A DNA stretch of 39,491 bases from Nitrospira sp. (GTDB lineage: Bacteria > Nitrospirota > Thermodesulfovibrionia > Thermodesulfovibrionales > SM23-35), in assembly GCA_016873615.1 (NCBI GenBank), contig VGWX01000016.1, positions 1-39,491 on the forward strand. Reading direction: 5' to 3'. Under the pieces are notes generated by a model. That model saw only the letters and a list, made by a program, of their open reading frames with translations, was not told where the DNA came from and did not search any database. Each line of letters starts with the position of its first letter. Within the stretch, counting starts at the first letter, position 1. A program made the translations under genes and the position numbers. Below, piece by piece: positions 1 through 6,978 of the stretch.

Positions 1-51
1 GACGTCAGTTTTGTGGAGAGATTGGAGAGTGTTTCGGGCAGACCGTTACGG

Positions 52-193
52 CGTCGAAAACCCGGCCCAAAGACAAAAGGCAAGGAGAATTAAGTATGGT
101 GTCCCCGGAACTCCGGAACTCACGTCGAAAACCCGGCCCAAAGACAAAAGGCAAGGAGAATTAAGTATGGTGTCCCCGGAACTCCGGAACTCA
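52..193. repeat. Two tandem copies of a 71-bp unit
   Basis: The segment 52-122 is repeated without visible change at 123-193. Each copy starts cgtcgaaaacccggcccaaa and ends with a short internal repetition (ccggaactccggaactca). The unit contains agtatggtgtc, which resembles the agtatggggtc repeats at the left edge of the RAYT element near 36.28 kb. That resemblance suggests, but does not prove, a mobile-element origin. No coding function is evident. Confidence 0.9.
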
Positions 194-363
194 CGAACTC
201 TCTCTGCAACGGACCAAGAACATCCAACATGCGAAGTAGATGAAAAAATAACAAATATCTTCAGCTTTTGAAAACGTTTAATTGTAAGTAAAGTTCGGAG
301 AGTAAAGCGATCTCGAAGGATTAAAAATTCAATCAGAATTAATGTGCAACAACCTTCGCTATC

Positions 364-391
364 TTGTTTTTTCAAAAGTAATGATTATAAT
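364..391 (+). promoter_or_regulatory. Putative sigma70-type promoter of asd
   Basis: TTGTTT at 364-369 and a perfect TATAAT at 386-391 are separated by 16 bases. Transcription would begin near 398, shortly before the GGAGG ribosome binding site of asd. The -10 box is strong and the -35 box is only partly consensus. Confidence 0.45.
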
Positions 392-428
392 AGATTAATA
401 AAGAAAATAGAATGGAGGTTCTGGTGAG

Positions 429-1448
429 ATGCTGAAGAAGAAGGACAAATACATTGTTGCAGTTGTCGGAGCAACAGGAGCAGTAGGCAACGAGATGATA
501 AAAACCCTTGAAGACAGGGATTTTCCTGTAGAAAAGATAAGACTCTTTGCATCAGAGCGATCCGAGGGAAAATATCTGGAATTTAAAGGTAAAAATATAA
601 AGGTTGAATCTATAAATGATAATTCTTTTAAAGGAATAGATATCGCCTTGTTTTCAGCAGGCGCAGAAAGATCAAAAATCTGGGCGCCGGTGGCTGCAAG
701 GTCAGGATGCGTTGTTGTGGATAATTCAAGCCAGTGGAGAATGGACCCTGAAATCCCTCTTGTTGTGCCCGAGGTTAATCCGTACGACCTGAAATGGCAT
801 AAAGGGATCATAGCAAACCCAAACTGTTCAACAATACAGATGGTAGTTGTCCTCAAGCCTATACACGATGCTGCAAAGATAAAGAGAGTCGTGGTTACGA
901 CGTTCCAGTCTGTCTCAGGCACCGGCCAGAAGGCTATTGATGAGCTCTTGCAGCAGACAACCGACCTGTTAAATTTCAAGGAGATCAAATGTAATGTGTA
1001 TCCGTATCAGATAGCATTTAATGTTCTTCCGCATATCGACAAGTTTCTTGAAAACGGATATACGAAGGAAGAGATGAAGATGGTGAACGAGACAAGGAAG
1101 ATTTTAGGAGATAGTTCAATAAAGATAACAGCTACAACTGTTCGTGTGCCTGTATTCAGGTGTCATTCAGAGAGCCTGAATATCGAGACAGAGAAAAAAC
1201 TTCTTCCTGATGAGGTGAGGGCAATTTTATCAGTGGCGCCGGGAGTAATTGTTTATGATGCGCCTGACAAAAATCTTTATCCCATACCGACCGATGTTGC
1301 AGGCAGGGATGAGACATATGTCGGAAGGATCAGGGATGATGAATCCATAGAAAATGGAATAAATATGTGGATAGTTGCCGACAACCTCAGGAAAGGCGCT
1401 GCCCTGAATGCTGTGCAGATAGCCGAGACACTGATAGAGACAGCTTGA
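429..1448 (+). CDS. asd: Aspartate-semialdehyde dehydrogenase
   Basis: This enzyme reduces aspartyl phosphate to aspartate semialdehyde with NADPH, the branch point to lysine/diaminopimelate, threonine and methionine. The 339-residue length is normal for the bacterial family. The N-terminal Rossmann fold shows the nucleotide loop GATGAVG at residues 14-20. The catalytic cysteine is Cys133 in NPNCSTIQM, and the dimerisation/catalytic half continues to the end, including a histidine-bearing VPVFRCHSE segment. The ATG start follows GGAGG by about 11 bases. The next gene on the same strand begins about 100 bp downstream and belongs to a methylthioadenosine/SAH deaminase family, loosely connected through methionine metabolism. 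Identification is firm. Confidence 0.96.
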   Translation: MLKKKDKYIVAVVGATGAVGNEMIKTLEDRDFPVEKIRLFASERSEGKYLEFKGKNIKVESINDNSFKGIDIALFSAGAERSKIWAPVAARSGCVVVDNSSQWRMDPEIPLVVPEVNPYDLKWHKGIIANPNCSTIQMVVVLKPIHDAAKIKRVVVTTFQSVSGTGQKAIDELLQQTTDLLNFKEIKCNVYPYQIAFNVLPHIDKFLENGYTKEEMKMVNETRKILGDSSIKITATTVRVPVFRCHSESLNIETEKKLLPDEVRAILSVAPGVIVYDAPDKNLYPIPTDVAGRDETYVGRIRDDESIENGINMWIVADNLRKGAALNAVQIAETLIETA

Positions 1449-1490
1449 GAAAAAGGGTTTAGCGGTCAAGGATTCCAGCCGAAAGATTAT

Positions 1491-1527
1491 TCTTGAATCC
1501 TTGGACCCTTGAATCCTTGAACCCCTT
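1491..1527. repeat. Short direct repeat between asd and the amidohydrolase
   Basis: The motif ttgaatcctt occurs twice here (at about 1493 and 1509), followed each time by a ggaccc or gaaccc tail. It has the look of a small intergenic repeat. Function is unknown. Confidence 0.6.
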
Positions 1528-1552
1528 ACAACTTCAAAAATTATAAGGAAAA

Positions 1553-2869
1553 ATGATATCTGTAGATTACATCATAAGCGCTGATTATGTTCTTCCGATG
1601 GATGAAGCGCTTACTGTTATCAATAATGGCGCAATCGCCATAAGGGGCGCTGATATCATAGAAGTCGGGCATTCAGACGATATATTTAAAAAGTATACTG
1701 CCGGTAATGTCATTAAAGAGGGATCGAGTGTAATAATGCCCGGACTGATCAATACCCATACTCATGCAGCAATGGTATATTTCAGGGGCATAGCAGACGA
1801 TTTGCCTTTAACTGACTGGCTCAATAATCATATATGGCCTGCAGAGAATGCCTGGTTAAGCCCTGAATTTGTTTCTGATGCGATTGAACTTGCATGTCTT
1901 GAAATGCTGAAGGGCGGGATCACAACATATAACGATATGTACTTCTATGAAGATGCCGCCGGCAGGACCGCAAAAAGAATGGGAATGAGGGCTGTTTTAG
2001 GCGCCGGTATACTGGATTTTCCATCTAAGTCTGCCTCTACCGCAGATCAATATTTTGACAATGCAGAATTCTTTATCAGAGACTGGAAGGGTGATGAACT
2101 GATTACTCCATGTATAGCGCCGCACGCGCTTTACACATGCGGTCCGGATACATTAAAGAGAGCAAAGGCAATAGCTGAAAAATACGATATTCCCCTGCAC
2201 ATCCATATTTCTGAGACAGAATGGGAGGTCAGAGATGTGCTGGCCCGTTATAAAAAAAGACCTGTTGAATATCTTGAATCCCTGAGTTTTCTGGATAAAA
2301 ATGTTTTGGCTGCTCATTGCATATGGGTGGAAGATAATGAGATTGAATTGCTTGCAAAGAGGAGGGTCAGCGTATCTCATTGCATGGAAAGCAACCTCAA
2401 GCTTGCTTCGGGATTTGCGCCTGTTGCAACAATGCTTGCAGAAGGAGTAAAGGTAACCTTTGGTACAGACGGCGCAGCAAGCAATAATGATCTGAACATC
2501 TTCAGCGAAATGTCTACTACAGCAAAAATTCATAAGGCGCTTTCGGGCAATCCGACAGTCCTTGATGCAAAAACAGTTCTATGTATGGCAACCAGATGGG
2601 GAGCAGAAGCATTGGGTCTCGGTGATAAGACCGGTACCCTTGAAAAGGATAAAAGGGCGGATATTATTATGATTAATCTGAACAAACCTCATCTGCTGCC
2701 GCTCTATGATGTTTACTCCCACATAGTCTATGCAGCAATGGCTTCTGATGTTGAAACAGTCATGGTGAACGGGAAGCTTATTGTGAATAACAGAACACTT
2801 ATGACTGCTGATGAATCAGAGATTCTCTATAAAGCCAGGGAGTGGTGCGGGAGAATAAGAGGCAAGTAA
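1553..2869 (+). CDS. mtaD: Amidohydrolase, MtaD/SsnA type (probable 5'-methylthioadenosine/S-adenosylhomocysteine deaminase)
   Basis: This is a 438-residue metal-dependent hydrolase of the amidohydrolase superfamily. The metal-binding HTH lies in NTHTHAAM near residues 67-74. Other family landmarks follow in order: a histidine in APHALYTCG, HIHISETEWEV, AAHCIW, HCMESNLKLASG and FGTDGAASNN with the catalytic aspartate. This set fits the MtaD/SAH deaminase branch, which deaminates methylthioadenosine or SAH to the inosine form; related members act on guanine or atrazine-like substrates. The HCxESN motif usually has proline as its third residue, and here it is methionine. Placement after asd suits a role in methionine/SAM salvage. 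The family call is firm and the substrate is inferred. Confidence 0.85.
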   Translation: MISVDYIISADYVLPMDEALTVINNGAIAIRGADIIEVGHSDDIFKKYTAGNVIKEGSSVIMPGLINTHTHAAMVYFRGIADDLPLTDWLNNHIWPAENAWLSPEFVSDAIELACLEMLKGGITTYNDMYFYEDAAGRTAKRMGMRAVLGAGILDFPSKSASTADQYFDNAEFFIRDWKGDELITPCIAPHALYTCGPDTLKRAKAIAEKYDIPLHIHISETEWEVRDVLARYKKRPVEYLESLSFLDKNVLAAHCIWVEDNEIELLAKRRVSVSHCMESNLKLASGFAPVATMLAEGVKVTFGTDGAASNNDLNIFSEMSTTAKIHKALSGNPTVLDAKTVLCMATRWGAEALGLGDKTGTLEKDKRADIIMINLNKPHLLPLYDVYSHIVYAAMASDVETVMVNGKLIVNNRTLMTADESEILYKAREWCGRIRGK

Positions 2870-2906
2870 AAAGTGATAAAACAGAAAGACGCCAAAGGTT
2901 GCAGAT

Positions 2907-3233
2907 CTAATGCAGGGCTTTTACGAATTCAATATACTGTTTGGGCGGGTCTATTATTTCCAGGCCTATACAATCTGTCAGACCATTCGGCGGGACTTTT
3001 AAATATGACCATTTCACCTTGCAGCGGAGATTGAGCGTTTCTCCTGAAGATAGCCGGAATTTCAGATCAACGTCTGTTCCAGGAGCATATTTCTTGTGGG
3101 TACTTGAGGGTGTGGTCAACATATAAATACCATTTTCAGAAATATTCTCTATAAACACTCCATTTTTTTCATTACCTGAAATGCGTTCTGCCTTCAAACT
3201 GACCTGCAATCTTCTTGAACGCCTTTTTTCCAT
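2907..3233 (-). CDS. PilZ-domain protein
   Basis: This small single-domain protein has about 108 residues. It carries both c-di-GMP-binding signatures of PilZ: an RxxxR motif (RRSRR) at residues 4-8 and NISENG, matching the (D/N)xSxxG motif, about 25 residues later. It probably acts as a cytoplasmic c-di-GMP receptor, with an unknown output partner. I start it at the ATG giving MEKRRSRR, because the open frame can extend only to a TTG at 3290 and nothing in the extra 19 residues resembles PilZ. Neither start has a clear ribosome binding site. A diguanylate cyclase that could supply its ligand is encoded at 28053-29447. Confidence 0.85.
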   Translation of the reverse strand: MEKRRSRRLQVSLKAERISGNEKNGVFIENISENGIYMLTTPSSTHKKYAPGTDVDLKFRLSSGETLNLRCKVKWSYLKVPPNGLTDCIGLEIIDPPKQYIEFVKALH

Positions 3234-3375
3234 GGCGCTATTGTAATTATTTTTATCAAAGAGTGCAATAGAAATTAAGAGCATGTTCAAAAAAGTGCAT
3301 GATGATACATAATCCTTTCATTCAGTCTCTTAAAGAGCTTTGTTCATTCCTTAATATCGCATATGAGCAAATATA

Positions 3376-4191
3376 TTACCAGTCATGAGCTGCCAGAGGG
3401 ACGGCGCTTCTGTCAGATAAGCTGAGAGCATTATTTTTGCAGACAGCCCTGCATATACCGCATCCGTAGCAGTTCAATAATTTTACGGAACATTTTATAT
3501 TTGACCTGTCATAGGTTATTGCGCCGAAATAACATCTTTTCATGCATTCCCTGCAGCCATTGCACTGTGAAGAGTCGATATTCGCAACATATTCACCCTT
3601 CCACATGACCTTGCCAAGCTCCATTTTCATCTGAACACGGTATGCCATACAATCCCTGTCGCAATTACACAAAGCTGCAATAAACGGCGTATTAAACGTC
3701 CATACACTGTGTGTCTGGCCTTCTTTATCAAGATGCCTTATGTATTCTTTTGCCTCATCTATCGATAACCTGTCAAAATCACTGAAATCAGGCAGATCCT
3801 GAAATATCGGCGTCAGATCCATGCCAATACCAAAACAATACCTCTTGTTTTGCCCTGTTGTAACTTTACGGCATATGCAGGGCAGTCTTACGACAGATGA
3901 AAAATGAGTCAGGATATTTTCAATGTCTTCAAGAGGGACGATCTGCCCGAAATGAGTTTTCTTTGAATGCTTTGTAACAATAGGATAAGCAAGAAGACGG
4001 TAAATATGCGGCAGACGTTTTTTCCATGTATAAGCCTTCCGGATATCCACACTCAGGGAATGATAAAAATTTGCAAGATATGACTTGAAGTTCTGTTCTG
4101 AGTTGACCTGATGAAAGACTTCTAAGGTATAATTGCTGATATTCTCATACCATTTTTTCCCTTCCCCGTGCTTGGTGCAAAATTCACACAC
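3376..4191 (-). CDS. Uncharacterised double [4Fe-4S] ferredoxin-type protein
   Basis: This is a 271-residue cytoplasmic-looking protein with no signal peptide. The C-terminal 60 residues hold two canonical CxxCxxCxxxC clusters, CNGCRECMKRC and CYGCGICRAVC, typical of an 8Fe ferredoxin domain. The N-terminal 200 residues are not a family I recognise. They contain further cysteine groups (CEFC at residues 2-5, CICRK near residue 105, CNCDRDC near residue 174) that could bind another metal. The start is a GTG preceded by AGGG. It lies 12 nt downstream of recR and is probably co-transcribed with it, which may be incidental. An electron-transfer role is likely, but the partner is unknown. Confidence 0.75.
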   Translation of the reverse strand: MCEFCTKHGEGKKWYENISNYTLEVFHQVNSEQNFKSYLANFYHSLSVDIRKAYTWKKRLPHIYRLLAYPIVTKHSKKTHFGQIVPLEDIENILTHFSSVVRLPCICRKVTTGQNKRYCFGIGMDLTPIFQDLPDFSDFDRLSIDEAKEYIRHLDKEGQTHSVWTFNTPFIAALCNCDRDCMAYRVQMKMELGKVMWKGEYVANIDSSQCNGCRECMKRCYFGAITYDRSNIKCSVKLLNCYGCGICRAVCKNNALSLSDRSAVPLAAHDW

Positions 4192-4203
4192 GATAAAACC
4201 CTG

Positions 4204-4797
4204 TTAAATCTCTCTCCTGCCTTCAAGCGCCTTGCTGAGGGTAACCTCGTCAGCAAACTCTATGTCCCCGCCAATCGGAAGGCCATATGCAATCCGTGTC
4301 ACTTTAACGCTGAATGGCTTCAGCATCTCTCTTATATACTGGGCAGTCATTTCTCCTTTGGTATTCGGATTTGTTGCTATGATGACCTCCTGTATTGAAT
4401 CCTTTCTTACTCTTTCGATAAGTTCATGTATCTTGAGCCTGTCAGGAGTGTAACCATCAATCGGGGAGAGGGCTCCGAGTAGGACATGGTAAAGGCCGTC
4501 AAAGCTCTTTGACCTTTCTATTACCATTATATTGCTTGGTTCTTCGACAACACACAGTTTGTTCCTGTCTCTCGATGGATTACTGCATATATGGCATAAT
4601 TCGTTATCCGTGACATTAAAGCAGACTTTGCAAAAATGCGCTTTTTCTTTCACCTCAATGATCGCCCTTGCAATGCCTTTTGCATCTTCCGCAGGCATAG
4701 AGAGGATAAAAAATGCGAGCCTCTGGGCGGTTTTCCTGCCTATCCCGGGAAGTTTCGTTAGTTCGGTTATAAGATTTTCAATAATGCCCTGTTCCAT
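4204..4797 (-). CDS. recR: Recombination protein RecR
   Basis: RecR acts with RecO (and RecF) to load RecA at single-strand gaps. The 197-residue length is standard. In order, the protein shows the helix-hairpin-helix LPGIGRKTAQRL near residues 15-26, a four-cysteine zinc finger (CKVC, then CHIC) near residues 57-71, and a Toprim domain opening at CVVEEPSNIM. The C-terminal segment GLPIGGDIEFADEVTL is the usual Walker B-like RecR ending. recR often sits downstream of dnaX, but here no dnaX is present on the upstream side. The upstream 108 bp to the redoxin gene are non-coding. Confidence 0.96.
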   Translation of the reverse strand: MEQGIIENLITELTKLPGIGRKTAQRLAFFILSMPAEDAKGIARAIIEVKEKAHFCKVCFNVTDNELCHICSNPSRDRNKLCVVEEPSNIMVIERSKSFDGLYHVLLGALSPIDGYTPDRLKIHELIERVRKDSIQEVIIATNPNTKGEMTAQYIREMLKPFSVKVTRIAYGLPIGGDIEFADEVTLSKALEGRREI

Positions 4798-4905
4798 AAA
4801 ATATTATTAAGTATAAAAGAATAGAAAAAACACTGACAAGAAGATTTTCATAATCATTATGACTTTAGCATGAAAGCGCATGATATTTCTGCGCCAGAAA
4901 TGTGC

Positions 4906-5478
4906 TTATATTAAAATAGCTCTGAGCATTTTCATAACTTCATCGTATGAATCAAATATGCCCGAATGTGTATCTACGACAATGTCTTTTCCCTTAGCGC
5001 TTCTTTTAACAAAAATAGCATATGGAACTCTGGGACTTCCTAAAGTCTTATGAACAGAAAAGTCTAAATCGGTTAGTACAGTGTAAAGAACTTTATGCAG
5101 ATTTCTGTAATCTTTAACTTCGTTCTGGTTATTTCCAACCGCAATACTGATTAATTTTACTTTTCCCTTAAGCTTCGGATCATTTTCGATAGCGTAGTTA
5201 AGCTTATTGAGTACAGGAACATTCCTCGGGCAGCTTACACAATAGGTGTTGAATACCTCTATTATGATAAGATTGCCTGGTATTTCCCTGAATGAGAAAT
5301 TAGATTTTTGTGATATACCAAGAGTCTTTCGTTCTTGTTTTGATACAATATCTTTAAAAGTGATACTAGGGAAAGTAGCGCCTTTCTCTATTGGCTTTGT
5401 TTCAGCACATACAGTTGCGATCAATATAAGTTCAAGGCAAAGGACAAAAGACAGGAAGCTTATTCCCCTATTTCTCAA
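4906..5478 (-). CDS. Exported thioredoxin-fold protein (redoxin A)
   Basis: This 190-residue protein has an N-terminal signal segment (hydrophobic from about residues 7-24, probable cleavage near VCA-ET) and a TlpA/ResA-like thioredoxin fold. The redox motif is Cys80-Val-Ser-Cys83 in NTYCVSCPRNVP. The cis-proline region is SPRVPYAIFV. The start is a TTG with GGAG about six bases upstream; no ATG is available near the N-terminus. It overlaps the end of the peroxiredoxin gene by 11 bp, so translation is probably coupled. It is clearly paralogous to the product at 6088-6657 (shared blocks GNN, VHK and R-P-Y/V-P-Y). It likely supplies or receives electrons in the periplasm, but the substrate is unknown. 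Confidence 0.8.
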   Translation of the reverse strand: MRNRGISFLSFVLCLELILIATVCAETKPIEKGATFPSITFKDIVSKQERKTLGISQKSNFSFREIPGNLIIIEVFNTYCVSCPRNVPVLNKLNYAIENDPKLKGKVKLISIAVGNNQNEVKDYRNLHKVLYTVLTDLDFSVHKTLGSPRVPYAIFVKRSAKGKDIVVDTHSGIFDSYDEVMKMLRAILI

Positions 5479-6076
5479 GCTTCTCCAGTTCCTTCATTAA
5501 GGTCTCTAACCCCGGCCTTTTGTTGATGTCGTGAACATCAATATAGCGGATAATCCCCTTTTTGTCTATAACAAACAAGGCCCTCTCAGTGGTTCCGCTG
5601 GAACGTAAAACGCCGTATTTCTTGGCTACTGAACCATGCGGATAGAAATCTGAAAGCACCGGGAACCAGAGTTCCCCCATTTCTTTAGTCCATGTAAATA
5701 ACGTTGGAATATTATCCACAGTAATTCCTATCAATACTGCAGCATTCTTCTCAAATAGGCTTTTCGCTATATTGTATCCAGGCCATTGATCAGAACACAC
5801 AGGAGTCCATGCCGCCGGAACAAAAGAAATTACCACATTCTTTTTGCCAAGGAAATTACTAAGAGATATTTTTTCTCCGGATACTGAAGGAAGGGTAAAA
5901 TCAGGAGCCTTCATACCGGGTTTAAGCTTTGTTTTGCTGTCGACTGGTTTAAGCATCCCAGTGTTGTAGATTTTTCCCTTAAATTGCTCTGATGCGCCGT
6001 AGGCTATTGTTGAAGAATACAGCAAAGCTAAGATTCCTGCGAGAACATAAAAATAAAAATGATTTTTACTGAACAT
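5468..6076 (-). CDS. Exported peroxiredoxin (AhpC/TSA family, apparently 1-Cys)
   Basis: This 202-residue thiol peroxidase has a signal peptide (hydrophobic stretch roughly residues 7-25, likely cleavage after AYG-A). The AhpC/TSA domain starts near residue 50 (PGMKAPDFTLPSVSGE). The peroxidatic cysteine is Cys94 in WTPVCSDQ; the usual P-x3-T/S-x2-C geometry is slightly altered because a tryptophan precedes the threonine. I find no second cysteine, so it should be regenerated by an external thiol partner, and the two flanking redoxins are the obvious candidates. The ATG is preceded by AGGAGGAATAGCC. It reads as the middle gene of a three-gene redox operon. Confidence 0.87.
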   Translation of the reverse strand: MFSKNHFYFYVLAGILALLYSSTIAYGASEQFKGKIYNTGMLKPVDSKTKLKPGMKAPDFTLPSVSGEKISLSNFLGKKNVVISFVPAAWTPVCSDQWPGYNIAKSLFEKNAAVLIGITVDNIPTLFTWTKEMGELWFPVLSDFYPHGSVAKKYGVLRSSGTTERALFVIDKKGIIRYIDVHDINKRPGLETLMKELEKLEK

Positions 6077-6087
6077 GGCTATTCCTC

Positions 6088-6657
6088 CTATTTCAGACCG
6101 GATTCTTCTGATATCATATCTAAAAATTGTTTTGGATCCTGTATGCTTCCGACTTTAGAATAAATTATTGTATTCTTCTTGTCCCCGGTTTTTTTTATCA
6201 CAAAAAAATATGGTGTCCGGACTTCTCCGACAGACTTATGAACAGAATATGACTCATCAGAGAATAAGGGGAATTGAATGTTATACTGGTTTCTGAAGAT
6301 ATCGACTTCGAAAGGATTGTTGCCGGCGCCGACACCTATTATCCTGATTTTATTCTTAAGATCCTCTCTTTTGTTGATTAACTGGTAGAGTTCGTTGACA
6401 ATAGGCGCCTCTTTCTGGCAATACGGACAATACATGCTGAAAATCTCAAGTATCAACAGTTCAGCCTTAATCTGTGAAATCCTGAAAGAACCTTTTCCTG
6501 ACAGTCCGAGATATTCCTTTTCACTTGCTTTTTCAGTCATGGAGAGAGTTATATCCGGAAATGTATCTCCTTTGGCTGGTGTAAGTTCTGCAGCATGGCT
6601 TGATCCTGCAAAAAACATAAAAGCAAGAACTATTAACCCGATTTTAATAATTTTCAT
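6088..6657 (-). CDS. Exported thioredoxin-fold protein (redoxin B)
   Basis: This 189-residue protein has a clear signal peptide (MKIIKIGLIVLAFMFFAGSS, then HA-A) and a thioredoxin-like fold with Cys77-Pro-Tyr-Cys80. The CPYC motif resembles glutaredoxin or DsbA-type active sites more than classic CGPC. It is the first gene of the redoxin-peroxiredoxin-redoxin operon, and 11 nt separate it from the peroxiredoxin start. I chose the ATG at 6657 because GGAGGT lies four bases before it; an in-frame ATG four codons upstream would overlap that site. It is a paralogue of redoxin A at 4906-5478. Confidence 0.82.
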   Translation of the reverse strand: MKIIKIGLIVLAFMFFAGSSHAAELTPAKGDTFPDITLSMTEKASEKEYLGLSGKGSFRISQIKAELLILEIFSMYCPYCQKEAPIVNELYQLINKREDLKNKIRIIGVGAGNNPFEVDIFRNQYNIQFPLFSDESYSVHKSVGEVRTPYFFVIKKTGDKKNTIIYSKVGSIQDPKQFLDMISEESGLK

Positions 6658-6728
6658 CTCTACCTCCATTGAGTTATTTGGATTATTAACAATAGCTTTT
6701 CAATTAACCTATATACCAATTATCTTAT

Positions 6729-6755
6729 ATTTTATCGTAGGAAAGGATTTGTCAA
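6729..6755 (-). promoter_or_regulatory. Putative promoter of the redoxin/peroxiredoxin operon
   Basis: On the minus strand a perfect TTGACA (6755-6750) is followed after 15 bases by TAAAAT (6734-6729). The spacing is shorter than the ideal 17. The site lies about 70 bp upstream of the redoxin B start. Confidence 0.4.
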
Positions 6756-6918
6756 GTAATTCTTTATATATGCCGAAATAGCAGAGTGCAAAATACATGT
6801 TAAATATTCTTGAAAATATACGCCGGGAATGATTTTCTGATTATATTTGTTATAAAAGAATTCTCATTTTTTTAAAAAAGAGCGTCGGATATGAGAATCA
6901 TGAGAATAGTCAGTAATG

Positions 6919-6947
6919 TTGAATTTCTTGTTATTCTAAGGTATTCT
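6919..6947 (+). promoter_or_regulatory. Putative promoter of ppdK
   Basis: TTGAAT at 6919-6924 and TATTCT at 6942-6947 are separated by exactly 17 bases. The ppdK ATG follows 31 bp after the -10 box, with GGAGGG between them. Both hexamers match consensus only partly. Confidence 0.35.
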
Positions 6948-6978
6948 ATTTACAAAAATCGTTTCTGGAGGGTACCCA

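Larger units (their letters stand above)
1..428. other. Gene-free left end upstream of asd
   Basis: No convincing coding region lies before asd. The only open frames here run through a repeated segment and match no family I recognise. The stretch holds a 71-bp tandem duplication (52-193), then AT-rich sequence with a putative asd promoter near 364-391 and the asd ribosome binding site GGAGG near 413-417. Confidence 0.7.
6670..6978. other. Intergenic region between divergent redoxin operon and ppdK
   Basis: These 309 bp are AT-rich and carry no convincing gene. They should hold both promoters: a minus-strand candidate at 6729-6755 for the redoxin operon and a plus-strand candidate at 6919-6947 for ppdK. 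I see no riboswitch-like structure. Confidence 0.6.

Noticed and set aside
52-193. Two repeat units considered as a CRISPR array
   Set aside because: There are no unique spacers between short repeats; the units are directly adjacent copies, and no cas genes are present.
46-375. Minus-strand open frame over the 71-bp tandem repeat
   Set aside because: Its apparent protein repetition comes only from the DNA duplication, and no family or ribosome binding site supports it.
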